Notes: generated by a model not told the origin, from the letters alone. A DNA stretch of 64,000 nucleotides from Dolomedes plantarius (GCA_907164885.2 OU015493.1:55787302-55851301), one strand, 5' to 3'; counted from the first letter of the stretch, positions 1 through 12,065 are shown. Translations and numbers: made by a program.

Positions 1-46
1 ATTATTATTATTATTATTATTAATATTATTTTAATAATAATAATTA

Positions 47-91
<45 letters not shown>
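1..91. repeat. ATT trinucleotide microsatellite
   Basis: Almost pure (ATT)n, with a few TAA interruptions near bases 20-50. It runs off the left edge of the window, so its true length is unknown. Confidence 0.95.
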
Positions 92-93
<2 letters not shown>

Positions 94-224
94 AAAATTC
101 GCGTGTTATGGTCAAAATTATCATTTTATATTTCGATTTGAAACGACGAAAATTACTTCATCTACGATATTTAATCAGCACTAAATACTGGTCACATGTA
201 CCACTTTGAATAATACCTAACTAG

Positions 225-400
225 ATATAACTAAAAGTAGATAATTCAACAAAGCAAGATAATTATTAGCAGGAAGAATGCAGACAAAAATTAACCGAAA
301 ATGAGCCCTAAGTGCATGATTTCGGTTTATTATTTTTTTTGTCTGCATTTTTCCTGCTAATAATTATTTTGCTTTGTTGAATTATCTACTTTTAGTTATA
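225..400. repeat. Foldback (palindromic) MITE-like element
   Basis: The arm at 225-290 reappears as its reverse complement at about 335-400. The outer bases are TATAACTAAAAGTAGATAAT and the matching inner end is GCAGACAAAAA. A smaller inverted pair (AACCGAAA / TTTCGGTT) sits inside the loop near 293 and 320. Arms are about 65 bp with only a few mismatches, so the transcript of either strand would form a long hairpin. There is no coding capacity. It resembles a foldback or MITE element, and its superfamily cannot be told. Confidence 0.8.
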
Positions 401-581
401 TTTGTCTGTTTTCAGTATGAGGATTTGTTGCAACTGCGCAATCTTTTATTGAAAAGTTAAAATTTTTCAAGACTAGGGTAGGTTTTCTGTTGATTTGTTC
501 GGCTGTCTATGCCCTCTTTAAACGTATTATTTCATGTTGAATTATTTACATTAATTCTGTTTTATCTAACTAGAGTTCAAC

Positions 582-730
582 CTTGTTCAAATTGAGACCG
601 TCAGCGTCAGTCGCATCGAAATGCTTTTATCCAATAACAGACCTTAACAATGTCGTGGCGAATCGTTTGGAGAGTCTGTGATTCGTTAAAAAAAATTCGA
701 AAGCTAACGCTCACGGATGTAAACAGACCC
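582..730 (-). mobile_element. PIF/Harbinger-like MITE, copy 1 (degenerate)
   Basis: The segment around 633-680 (CCAATAACAGACCTTAACAA and following) is the approximate reverse complement of bases 800-845 in the next copy. This is therefore the same MITE in opposite orientation. Its right end, AACAGACCC, abuts the TTA at 731-733. The left end is eroded and placed only roughly. Confidence 0.6.
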
Positions 731-733
731 TTA

Positions 734-903
734 GGGCCTGATCACATAGAATCCGTTTGAGTCAGCGTTACTCGTAATGAGATATATTTAACCAATTACA
801 AACCTCCAAACGATTAGCAACGAAATTGTTAAGGCCTATAATTGGTTTAAAATACGTCGACGCAAGTAGCTCTGACACTGACGAATTCTATGTGAACAGC
901 CCC
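734..903 (+). mobile_element. PIF/Harbinger-like MITE, copy 2
   Basis: A 170-bp element starting GGGCCTGATCACATAGAATC and ending in the near-inverse GAATTCTATGTGAACAGCCCC. It is flanked on both sides by TTA (731-733 and 904-906). TTA is the target duplication typical of PIF/Harbinger transposons. Other family members lie near 10500, 34806 and 35142. It encodes nothing. Confidence 0.8.
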
Positions 904-1153
904 TTACTCTCAAAACATGTTTTCCGTTTAACAGTTTCAAACGTCAATACGCAGGAGGCTGGAGGAGTTAGAGGGGATTTACGAGGTTGTGGGGAATAAA
1001 TGGTTCTTGTACGATATTGGTTGAAACGACTATTGACCGTTAAGTGACGTCACGCTTGAAAAAAAATAATAAATGTCTACTTTTATATCCCGAGCTGGTT
1101 TGTCATAATTTACATTTTACATTTTTTATTGTGGTTTTTCAATTAAAAAAAAT

Positions 1154-1268
1154 TCAGGTAGTCTCTTCTAACGAAACTACCGCAGGTTATTAACGTAGGA
1201 TTACTTATTGTTGCTTTACCTCTTATATATGTATGTGTTATGTATATATGTATCTATATATACGTACG

Positions 1269-1301
<33 letters not shown>

Positions 1302-1303
1302 GT
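1154..1303 (+). repeat. Dispersed repeat A, microsatellite-linked end
   Basis: Starts CAGGTAGTCTCTTCTAACGA and continues through ACGTAGGATTACTTATTG into a TATG/TA/GT microsatellite (about 1225-1300). The same roughly 75-bp head followed by microsatellite recurs at 6866 (same strand) and, inverted, at 5384-5468 and 15590-15668. The class is not recognised. The recurring head-microsatellite junction shows that the microsatellite moves as part of the element. Confidence 0.75.
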
Positions 1304-1990
1304 AAGTTCTAGCCGTTTTTGGAGATGCAAATTTGCAATGGAATTGACGTCACACATGACACTGTAATGACGCAAATTGTCGGCCAATTAAACGTGTGGA
1401 TGGCTCACATATAAATGCATCGTGTCTCACAAAGTTAATCATCTCAATAAAAATCTCAGAGGGTGTAACATGGAAAGTGAGATGGAGCATATAATACATT
1501 GTTTGTTATACGGGTTCGATAAAAAGAGTACGGCAGCAGCAGCATGTCGCAATGTTTGTCACGTTTATGGGGAGAATGCAATAGACGAAAGCGCATGTCA
1601 TCGATGGTTTCTTAAATTTAGGGAAGGAGACAGAAGCTGTCAAGATCAGGCTAGGAGTGGACGGCCATCACTCGTTGGAGAAGACGATATTGACCAAGCC
1701 ATAAGGAACAACCCGAACCCAACCGTACAAGAATTAGCGGAGACCTTCAACGTACACCGGACAATGGTCGAGAGAGACGGCTGGTTAAGTTGGGTTTTAC
1801 GAGAAAGTTGCATCGTTGGGTTCCACATAACCTGACAGCTAATCAACGGGATGACCGAATCGCCACCTGTGTTTCCTTGCTTTCTCGGTACAAAAACGAC
1901 CTATTCTTGAGACGAATTGGGACAGGAGATGAGAAGTGGGTTGTGTACCGTAACGTAAAGCGTCGTAGGACTGTGTGTTGCCCTTCTGAT

Positions 1991-2646
1991 TAGAGTTGCC
2001 AACAGTCCCGGATTGGCCGGGATTGTCCCGGAATTGGAATCGCTGTCCCTGATCCCGGAGGAATGCTAAATTGTCCCGGAATGTAGCGGAAACTATTCCA
2101 TTTATTTTTAAATTGAAATTGACATCTTTTAAATCCGTTGAACGTTGTGACGTCGTAGTAATCCGACAGGTAGCGTGAACGTCACAGGCTAAAATTAAAG
2201 TTTCCGCGATATTTATTTACAAGATCAATTTATATACAGATCAGAAAGTACACGCGGATGGCACAGATGGTGATTGCAATGACAAACTATGGGCAGGGTA
2301 TTTCAAAAAGCATGAAAAATCGGTCGAGCTGATGAAAATTGTGTCTTTTATTTTGTCCATCCCTGCGAGTAATGCTTACCCAGAGAGAGTATTTAGTCAC
2401 ATAAACAATGTGTGGACGAAGGCCAGGAATAACATGAATATGAACTTAGTGAAGGCGGAATTGGAAATACGACTTAATAGTGAATCGTGTGCAGAATTTG
2501 CGAACATTTTAAATACGGACTCACTTGCGAAAGAATTGGTGATTTCAGCAAAAAGTGAGAGAAAATATTATTGGAAAACCCCATAAAAATATAACGTTAA
2601 ATTTGTTATTATAAGATTTAAAATTTTTATTATAATTATTATTATG

Positions 2647-2734
<88 letters not shown>

Positions 2735-2918
2735 TTTCTATAATAGTTAAAATAAAAAATATAAAAAATAAAATAATAATAAAAAAATTTGTATTTTAAT
2801 TTTTTCATACATAAAAAGTTTCCTCAGAAAACTAGGTAATGGCTGACTGATGATGATGATGATGTTCAGTTTTGAGCTATTTGTCTCGGAATCGTCACAG
2901 AAAAAGTTTGCAACCCTA
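1991..2918 (+). mobile_element. hAT element remnant, 928 bp, with TSD CTTCTGAT
   Basis: Left end TAGAGTTGCCAAC; the reverse complement of the right end is TAGGGTTGCAAAC. A perfect 8-bp duplication, CTTCTGAT, lies at 1983-1990 and 2919-2926. Both features are diagnostic of hAT transposons. The interior keeps only the C-terminal transposase part (see 2260-2586) and an (AT)n expansion at about 2650-2732, so it is internally deleted. It lies inside a mariner coding sequence and is therefore younger than that mariner. Confidence 0.9.
2260..2586 (+). pseudogene. hAT transposase C-terminal dimerisation fragment
   Basis: The open frame reads KIVSFILSIPASNAYPERVF and then NNVWTKARN. This is the typical hAT dimerisation region (LSIP.SNA..ERVFS...N.W...RN.....). 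The RNase-H-like catalytic core and the BED finger are missing, so the fragment is non-functional alone. In-frame residues extend upstream of the first Met at 2332 to about 2260, showing that the original start was elsewhere. It could only act if a full hAT copy elsewhere supplied transposase. Confidence 0.85.
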
Positions 2919-3097
2919 CTTCTGATCCGACTGCATCGACTTCGAAAGCTGAACTTCATCCCAAGAAGGTGTTATTGAGTGTGTGGTGGGATGTGCAGGG
3001 AATAATTCACTGGGAGGTCCTGCCACTCAACCAAACCATCAATGCTGCCTTTCTAATTAATGCACGTGACAGTACGGAGAATTGGGAAAACTCGTAA

Positions 3098-3556
3098 AAT
3101 TTCAATATGTGTATATCATCCTATTCTATAGGAATTATTTATAGCGCTTTGATTAGGGTTGAATAAAAAAGTTAAATAACTTTGACATATTTTCAGATTT
3201 AATTCAGGTAAATTATATCTATTTGCTTACGAGATATTTTGACAATCTACAAGACAATTTTCAATATATTTTAAAACTTTTCCTTCTTGAAGTACAGGTA
3301 ATTTGTAAAATAATACGCCCTATGATAACTGAGATTTTAATGTTTCATTTTATACTTTCCTAGATGTATCCATTCTGCAATATGCCAAGATATATCATTA
3401 ATTACTATTTTAAATAAAAGTTGGATAATAATTTAAATACTACGATCCTCATTAAGATAAGTGGGATAAGGAGTTTTAAAAATGGTTTTTATAATCTATA
3501 TATATAATCTATATATCTATATATATCAAAATTTATATATATATATCTATATATAT
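3098..3556. other. Gene-free AT-rich stretch ending in an AT microsatellite
   Basis: No open frame or RNA signature seen. Bases 3497-3556 are an interrupted (TA)n / TCTATATA tract that leads directly into repeat B. Confidence 0.7.
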
Positions 3557-4284
3557 AAAACAGTTTCTTAACTGACTGACTGACAGATAACGCACAAACC
3601 AAACCGTTGGACCTAAAGGGCTGAAATTTTGCATGGCGATCCTTCTTATAGTGTAGGGGTGCACTAAGAAAGATTTTGGAAAAATTCTTCTTAGATTTTT
3701 TAAATTAAATTTTTAAGCTGTTTTTGAAACATTCTTTAATGTTTGCATTTAAAATAATAATTTTGGGGTTACAAAATTTATATCAAGTGAAAGATCGTAA
3801 AAATTTTTTTTAAATGAAATCTTTTTTGAATCTTTACCTCCATTTTCTGATTTTTGGTGGATTCTTCAAGATTAATTCTTAATTTAATTTATTAAATGCT
3901 GATCATATGGTTTCTTTTCTTTTTGTAATACTTGAAACTAATTTTGCGTCACGTGCATAACAACGAAATAAATTGACAAAAAAATATTTTTTTCTGGCTA
4001 ATGCGGCAGATGATGATTGGACATTATCCAAAAGAATATTATAATACAGTAAAAGAAATGTTCCTCAAACTGTACTATATTGACTGTACTATATTGACTG
4101 TACTATATTCTTTAGTATGTTAGATTTAATTTTAATATTTTCTTTTACATTATTTTGTCTATAAAAATATTCGTTACGATTTTCTTTATAAATATTTTTT
4201 TTTATAAAGAAAAATTTGAAAACATTGACCATTCTATTTAATTTGAATGTACTCCGTAGCGAAGCACGGATTTTCAGATAGTAT
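3557..4284 (+). repeat. Dispersed repeat B, copy 1
   Basis: Starts after an AT tract with a GACT-rich stretch (CTTAACTGACTGACTGACAG). It contains the conserved block TTTTGCATGGCGATCCTTCT and ends with CTCCGTAGCGAAGCACGGAT. The same order of blocks is found at 39386-40165 (same strand) and, inverted, at 7077-7905 and 44073-44665. There is no coding capacity and the transposon class is undetermined. Confidence 0.8.
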
Positions 4285-4439
4285 CTCATAGTAATGTTTT
4301 TCTAGTTCTCTGTTAGTCCAAAATTGCATTTAACATTCTGTTATGCAATTTTAAGATACTTTCATTTACAATAATGCTCATTTATAGCTGCTAAAGGTTT
4401 AAAAAACATGCTATCAGATATAACTATGTAAGCATTCTG

Positions 4440-4619
4440 TCGCCCCACATGGTACAGTGGTTAACGTCGTGACTTTCCACGCAGTGGGATTCGGTTCAAA
4501 TTCCGAATAAGACTTGATCGTTCCCCTCATAGAGAGCAATGCTGGCTCACCTAAATGGTGCGCCCACAATAAAGTAGCCAGCAAGACTTCACGGTTAATG
4601 ACAAAAGGTCGAATGTCTT

Positions 4620-4620
<1 letters not shown>
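4440..4620 (+). mobile_element. tRNA-derived SINE, copy 1
   Basis: The head resembles a tRNA: box A-like TGGTACAGTGGTTAACGTC, then 30-odd bases later box B-like GGTTCAAATTCC. The tail includes CAATAAAGTAGCCAGCAAGA, then CACGGTTAATGAC and CGAATGTC, and shares its order with the copy at 8195-8345. It ends in an AT microsatellite. A functional tRNA is unlikely because the acceptor stem does not pair well. Confidence 0.7.
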
Positions 4621-4679
<59 letters not shown>

Positions 4680-4745
4680 TTGTATATATATATATTTTAT
4701 ATATATATATATATATTACATATATATATATGTGTGTGTGTGTGT
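4621..4745. repeat. Interrupted AT microsatellite with GT end
   Basis: (TA)n interrupted by TTTT or TTTG at several points and ending in (GT)n. Open frames across it are simple-repeat artefacts. Confidence 0.95.
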
Positions 4746-5336
4746 AAGTAATCTTAACAGATCGGGAAGAAGTGCAAAAGGCTTGTAACTTCAAGTACTT
4801 CGGATCTGGCTCAAGTCGTGGCTGGGTTGACGGGGAGACAGGCAATGGAGATTCACCAGACATCCAGAAACGTTTCTCAAAAAATTTTTATTAAAATATC
4901 TTCCAGTGGGTCAGGTGCACCTTGATACCCTCACATTTCAGTAGATTAGGATTTTAACATGATAATTCTCATGGAACATGATAATTCTCAGAAAAACAAA
5001 AATATTCGCAGCGCAAAAGCTGCGACTATATAGGATGACTGGTTGATACAGAAGGCCGCGAAAGACCTAGACTCACGCCCGGAGCACGGGTGCATTGAAC
5101 TTCTAATTGGTCAAATCCTGACACCTGACTTAAACGCCATATGGGGTGATCGTTTTCGTCATAGTTCTCGAACTTTCTTCTTATATAACTCTGGCCCTGC
5201 GTAGCTTTAGAAGAAAAACTAATAGGTAATTTTGGTCATTCCCGGGTCGAAATCAAGATGAGGGGAGTTATCATACTGCGATAATATAAAAGAATTTTGG
5301 ATAGGCGTTTCCTTTAATGGTTATGAAAGTTATCGT
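4746..5336 (-). promoter_or_regulatory. Promoter-like, possibly LTR-derived segment
   Basis: On the minus strand a TATA-like element, AGTTATATAAGAAG (near 5180), precedes a less AT-rich stretch. A short open frame starts at 4863 (MSGESPLPVSPSTQPRLEPD...), followed by a weak GTTAAG donor-like site at about 4758. An AATAAA-like signal lies near 4890. This could be a solo LTR with its promoter or the first exon of an unknown gene. I could not place TG...CA ends or a target duplication. A short tandem duplication of ATGATAATTCTCA lies at about 4960-4990. Confidence 0.2.
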
Positions 5337-5338
5337 GT

Positions 5339-5342
<4 letters not shown>

Positions 5343-5385
<43 letters not shown>

Positions 5386-5468
5386 ACAAAAGAGGTAAGT
5401 AACGATAAGTAATCCTACGTTAGTAACCCGAGGGAGTTTCGTTAGAAGAGACTACCTGAATTTTTTTT
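5343..5468 (-). repeat. AT/GT microsatellite plus repeat A end
   Basis: (TA)n(GT)n at 5343-5386. It is followed by AGTAATCCTACGTTAGTAAC and GTTAGAAGAGACTACCTGAA, which is the reverse complement of the repeat A head at 1154. Confidence 0.8.
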
Positions 5469-6539
5469 TAAATAAAAGATCTTTTAAAGATAAATAATTA
5501 TTTATTATTTTTACAGTTTATATTCATTTCCCAGTAAAAGGTTAAAGCTGGAGGCAGTGGTACTCCAAAATATTTATTTTATATAAGGGCCCCAAACTTC
5601 ATAACCAAAGTTTATTAACCATTCTTTTAGATTACTAAAAATTTATAGTCCCTTAGCACATTTCTGTTGGATGATGGGCCCTTCATAATCTAATTTTAAG
5701 AGACTTAACTGCCTTTAACAACTTCAAAAATTTCAAATGAATTCTTTGAAGTGAATGCTAATTCACTTTTTTCAAAACATTATTTTTCCCTGCAGAAAAC
5801 AGACAAATGAATTCCATGCGCAAACAACATTGCCAAACAACAAATTTATCGCAAAAATGTTTTCCCCTGCCAGTCGACTTGATTAGTATGCCAGTGACTG
5901 AAAAGTTTGTTAAATAAAACTTCGGACCGGAAAATTAACAGACAAATCGTTTCTTCACGCTGGGGACGACATTTTTTTTTCCAAACTGACATAAATATTC
6001 CATTAAAAGAACGAGAAGAAATCAAAAAACATTATTTTTTTCCCAAATTATGGAATCGTTCGAGCGTCTTGACTACAACCGGTTCCCCGTCATTTAACTG
6101 ATGTCTTGGCCTGAATTTTGAAGAAGGAAAAATACGTCCGTTTCCGAATCTAATTAGGTTTCTTTCATTTTTTTTTCACCGGCCTATAACTGTTATGCGC
6201 AAGAAATGAAATACACGTAAGCGAAAACATGAAGCAAATAAACTAAAAGGGACAAAAATAAAGGAAAGCAAAATGTATTTAAAAACTTAAACAACCACTG
6301 CATGAAAACACTGTTTTAATTACTCTTACCCTTAAAAAAGAAAATAGATATGTTTTAAAAATTCATGTTTAAATTTATTTTTTTATTCTATTTTAAATTC
6401 TGCTATTAAATTTTGAAATGTGTTAATTTATTTCGTGCTGCCAAGTACCTCTTATAAAAATTTTTTTTTTCATTTATATATAATTCACTTTTTAAAGAAT
6501 TTGTGAGTTAGCGTACCACTTGCTTGATTATTTTCAGCA
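5469..6539. other. Gene-free AT-rich stretch
   Basis: The longest open frame (5907-6101, 64 codons) shows no recognisable motif and normal AT-rich composition. I regard it as chance. Nothing else stands out. Confidence 0.6.
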
Positions 6540-6540
6540 G

Positions 6541-6592
6541 GCTTGCCCAACATACCGCCCGTGGGCCATATGCGATCTGCGAAGCCTTTTGA
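6541..6592 (+). mobile_element. hAT-type terminal fragment
   Basis: CAGGCTTGCCCAACATACCG, followed by GGGCCATATGCG, resembles the termini (CAG-G-TTGCCCAACCT-CGGCCCG type) of a widespread hAT subgroup. No partner end or target duplication was found within the next few hundred bases, so this is a solo end. Confidence 0.45.
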
Positions 6593-6960
6593 GCAGTGCA
6601 TAATATTATAATTCTAAAATATAAGGTATACTATTTTTAGATTTTATAATTTTATGAAAGAAATATATCTATGGTGCCTGGTATAAAGGGCTTAAGTTTA
6701 AAAAAGTGATTTTTAGATATTTGTTAATATTAATAAAAAAACAAAAATCTTTTGACTTGTATAAAAGGCTTAAATTTCTCAAATAAAGTGAACAAATTTC
6801 ATTCATATTCTGTAAAAAACAAAGCTGTAATATAAATACAACCATACAAATTTTAAATAAAATTTCAGGTAGTCTCTTCTAACGAAACGACCGCGAACCA
6901 TTAACGTAGGATTACTTATCGTTGCTTATCTCTTTTGTATGTATATATGTATGTATGTGT

Positions 6961-7075
<115 letters not shown>

Positions 7076-7076
7076 T

Positions 7077-8010
<934 letters not shown>

Positions 8011-8194
8011 TTTGACTCACTTTGGTACTTTTCTGTTTAACTATTTACTGCTTGCCCAAGCGATACAGACGCTAGTTATAATTTTGGCACGCTGCTAAAA
8101 TTATAACTCGCAACGACGGACGGTTTTGGCGTCTGAAATTTTGCTTTCCGGAGGACCGTTATGGAAGAACGTAATCCTACGTTAAAACTGCCAA

Positions 8195-8345
8195 CACCGT
8201 ATAGTGGTTAGTGGCATGAACTGCCAGGCACTCGGGTTAAAATCCCAACGAAGTTTGTTTGATTCACGTATATGGTTCTCCAATAATAAAGAAGTCAACA
8301 GAATCACGGTGAAAATGGACGAATGTTGAAAAGTCCTGCCACGTT
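8195..8345 (+). mobile_element. tRNA-derived SINE, copy 2
   Basis: Box A-like GTATAGTGGTTAGTGGCATG and box B-like GGGTTAAAATCCC, followed by CAATAAAGAAGTCAACAGAA, TCACGGTG and GACGAATGTTG. The tail elements occur in the same order in the 4440 copy, which argues for one SINE family. It ends at an A-rich tract at about 8346. Confidence 0.7.
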
Positions 8346-8349
8346 AGAA

Positions 8350-9849
8350 AAAAAAGATTAAATTTTAAAAGAAGTTTAAGGATTTAGGTATTAATGGTCA
8401 TTTTTAAAAGTTTTGAATCGAAAAACGTTTCTTAAGGTTACATAAACGAAATGAATGCAGCAAATTTGCCGTGAAGTAGCTTTTCTTTTTCTCGTATAAC
8501 TATGTAATTAGTATTCCTGTAAAGCAAAATTTCTCCAAGTAAATCTGATTGGAAAATTATAAAACAAAATCTTACAAAAAAAACTAAGCATAAACCATCC
8601 CGTCGTAAATTCCCATAAATATTCTACTGAAGTAATTGGAAGAAACCACAAACGATCTCGTTAAATTACAGAACCGTTCGTGCATCTATATGCTTCCAGA
8701 GGTAAATGCATCGGTCGCGAGCATTGGAATCGTGCTTTTTTTAAGCTATTTTACGAAGCAGAAAAATAAACATTCTTTGTGAATTCTAATTAAGTGCATT
8801 TCTTTTTTATAAGCGTAAAAATGCGCGTGATTTTATATAAATCAAAGTGAACGCAGATTTTTATTTTAACTAATATTAAGAGATATCCATGGGTATTGAG
8901 TCGGAAGAAAATACACCCTAGAGTACTCAAATTTTTTTTTCATTCTATTAATATTATTAAAATAATTCAAATTATTAAATAGCGGCAAAAAACTTTATTT
9001 CTCTAATTTACTACAACGATATGGTAATTCCGTAATGGACGGAATACTCATAGATTTTAAATATCCGTAGAGATAAATTTTAGTAGCATAGTGAATTTCA
9101 CCCTTTAAATGCAGCTCATATTCTTGACAGTAGTCACCAAAAGCATGCAAAAATAGCCACAATAATTTTGTTTCTCATCTGTTTATTACATTTTATTCAG
9201 AATCATCTTTTCTCCGCTGAACCCATTTGGGAAATATTGTATTTCATAAACATATAAATACTTGACTGTTAGAATAAGAGAGGCAACTGCTTTAAGTTAA
9301 AAAATTTCCATGGACCGGGAAAATAGACATTTATTAAGAGTAGGTCAAACATATACAAGCTACAACACAGATAGACACAGACTGACTGAAATAAAAGAAC
9401 ATCACATGTATTCATAAACTTATACAGGATCCCAGAAAGAGCCAATAGTAACTCTAAATAAGACATTCAAAAGAAATCTTTGATACGAAAACAAATCAGA
9501 GAGAAGTCGAACAGAAGAACAGAACTGAGCTGAGAAGAACAGAACTGAGATCAGATGATGCCGTCTGCGATTGCATTACTAACATTGACAGGAAATGCTT
9601 AGTTACCTATTGATCAAGGGGTTATTTGAAGGGCCAAATTTTTCTTCATACATTTTCCAAATCTTCGGCAGATTTAAAAAAAAAAAAAAAAACAGGAAAA
9701 GAAATAAGAACCAAAAATAGGTGTGTTTGAATCATTTAGTCTCATGGTTAGTAGGTTAGTTTGAGAAGCTTCAAAGTCTCATCTTTAGTTTCCCGAGGGC
9801 TTAACCTGCAGCTCAAAGCAGAATTCCAATGGCTACAAACACCCATGGT
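8350..9849. other. Gene-free AT-rich stretch
   Basis: Only short frames without motifs. There is a poly-A run at about 9671-9692 and a small direct repeat of AGAACAGAACTGAG near 9505-9535. No RNA gene or element end recognised. Confidence 0.6.
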
Positions 9850-10480
9850 AACAACTCACATTGACATCTGATCTTATCTCACTCACACTGACATCTGATC
9901 TTATCTGATCTGATCTGACTCACACTGACACCTGATCTGATCTGATCCAATCTGACTCACACTGACATCTGATATGATCTGACTCTCAATGACATCTGAT
10001 CTGATCTGATCTGATCTGACTCACACTGACACCTGATCTGATCTGATCCAATCTGACTCACACTGACATCTGAGCTGATCTGATCAGACTCACACTGACA
10101 CCTGATCTGATCTGATCTGATCTGACTCACACTGACACCTAAACTGATCTGATCTGACTCACACTGACATCTGATCTGATCTAACTCACACTGACATCTG
10201 ATTTGATCTGACTCTCAATGACATCTGATCTGACTCACACTGACACCTGATCTGATCTGATCCAATCTGACTCACACTGACATCTGAGCTGATCTGATCC
10301 GACTCACACTGACACCTGATCTGATCTGACTCACGCTGACACCTGAAATGATCTGATCTGACTCACACTGACATCTGATCTGATCTAACTCACACTGACA
10401 TCTGATTTGATCTAACTCTCAATGACATCTGATCTGATCTGATCTGATCTGATCTGGCTCACACTGACATCTGATTGATC
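9850..10480. repeat. Hierarchical CTGATCTGA / CTCACACTGACA minisatellite
   Basis: About 630 bp built from GATCT-rich pentamers and the block CTCACACTGACATCTGATCT. Variant markers repeat in the same order. For example, the rare variant CTCTCAATGACATCTGATCT begins at 9983, 10212 and 10416, giving higher-order periods of about 229 and 204 bp. The TCCAATCTGAC and TCTGAGCTGATC variants recur with it. There is no coding frame. Confidence 0.92.
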
Positions 10481-10499
10481 TAGATTACTTTTTAGATTA

Positions 10500-10692
10500 A
10501 TGGCCTGTTCACACTGAATCCAGAGCGTTACGTAGCGTCAGAGGGAAAATTTTTAACCCATCCCACAGCTCAGTCCGTTGATACACGCGATTAGTCAAAC
10601 CAATTACACGTCATGTCAACAATCCACTAATGGACTGTTGTGCCAATGGAATAATGCAACATAGCGTTTTCTAAAATCATTATGAACAGGCC
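10500..10692 (+). mobile_element. PIF/Harbinger-like MITE, copy 3
   Basis: Begins GGCCTGTTCACACTGAATCC and ends ATTATGAACAGGCC. TTA lies 2 bp before the left end and directly after the right end. It is more diverged from the other copies internally, and lies immediately after the minisatellite. Confidence 0.7.
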
Positions 10693-12060
10693 TTAAGAAT
10701 GGTCAGGAGATCAAATTCGATGATTTTCCTGAAAAAATTGATAGATTACACAAAAGTGCGAGATCCAACTTAAAACGTTTCTGTAATAGAGCAGTTGGTA
10801 TGACCTTTTGATATATACTTTTAAATGTTAAATATTATTAAATACTTTTTAAAAATACCACTAGTTGGTACCCATCAAAACAGGATGGCTAGATAGTAAA
10901 TAAATCTACTAATACACAAATTATACCCAACACATCATCGCCAAATGTTAAAAATCCTAATAATGTGCAGAAACAAATTAATTTTTTAAGCGGCATCGTG
11001 CTTAGTGAGTATCTACAGCCAAATTTAATAATATCACTAAGCAAGCGCAGAAAGCAATTTTTTTAATTGTAAATTATCGCGAAATAAACAATTTCCATCA
11101 CGTTTAATCTTATATTTCACAAACATAATTATCATAAAAATAAAATTCATAAAAAGGGTCTCGCGGAATGAACACGTTTAATCCGAGAGATCTAGAGAAA
11201 CTCCTAGGAATAAACGTGTTTATCATTAAAACTGAGCATTCGAAGAAATCAATTTTTAATTGTAAATTTTCTCTAATTAATAGAAATTGCGGTTACAAAA
11301 ACCAAATTTGACAAATCCACAGATTACAATCTTTCGTTTTAGACAAAATTGAAGTAAATTGATGCAGTAGTTTTCTCTCACGGACTGCCCAAAAAAACGG
11401 CTTAGCAACTTAAATATATAGATGTATGTCAGTAAAGTAAATTTTTTCCCTTTTCCCCATGTTTTTTTAAATTTGAGAATATATATATATTTTTTCATTT
11501 TCAGTTAAAAGTTATTTTTTCTTAGATGTCGGTAAGAAATTAGTTTTTTTCAAAGAAATGCTGATCATGTTCAGATACCTCACCACAAAGAGCCATATTA
11601 CATTTGAAATTCCCTGCTTTCCGTGAAAGCGAGAATTTTGACTTATGGCGCAATTAGAAGGTTATTCTGTATTTGAACCTCCTCATTAATTAAAATAACT
11701 TTTGAAAGCATTTTTACCCGAGCAGGAAATGATTCTTTAACCATAGAAAGTAAGAATTTTCGACTCGGCACTGCCCCACTTTTGATCTATTGTACTAATT
11801 TTGACGCATATTTCTTTGTGTTCCTTAATTAACCATAAAAGCCTTCTTCTTTTTTTTACGGCTGCTAATAATCTCAGTAAGTCATGCCAGTCTTTAAATC
11901 CAAGACAATCATCGGATAATGCACACGGTAAAAATCCAAGTAATTTCAGAAGTTTTGATTGAAGCATAAAGAAAACGTGATTATAATTAAGAGGCAGAAA
12001 AAAAAATTAAGTTAAATACGAAAAAATAACTTTCTTGATTCCGGCGAATTTCTCGTCGCT
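10693..12060. other. Gene-free AT-rich stretch
   Basis: Short motif-less frames only. A small hairpin pair (AACACGTTTA at 11171 and TAAACGTGTT at about 11212) is present. Confidence 0.55.
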
Positions 12061-12065
12061 AAACA

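Larger units (their letters stand above)
1470..3097 (+). pseudogene. mariner transposase pseudogene, split by a hAT insertion
   Basis: The N-terminal half has mariner helix-turn-helix features (HIIHCLLYGFDKKSTAAAA, GRPS, NPTVQELAETFNVHRT). A frameshift near 1785 moves the frame to WVPHNLTANQ and TGDEKW, where TGDEKW carries the first catalytic Asp. At 1990 the frame is cut by a 928-bp hAT element with an 8-bp duplication. Past 2926 it resumes in mariner sequence with HPKKVLLSVWWD and LPLNQTINA, then stops at about 3095. The region with the second and third catalytic Asp is absent. It is a dead, truncated copy. Family assignment is from motif recognition and is strong. Confidence 0.9.

Noticed and set aside
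4514..4863. Tyr/Ile-rich open frames across AT tracts (also near 6922, 7817, 44651 and 58643)
   Set aside because: They are translations of (TA)n and (GT)n microsatellites, not genes.
9850..10480. CRISPR-like array of short repeats
   Set aside because: No constant spacer length or unique spacers. It is a eukaryotic minisatellite with variant units.
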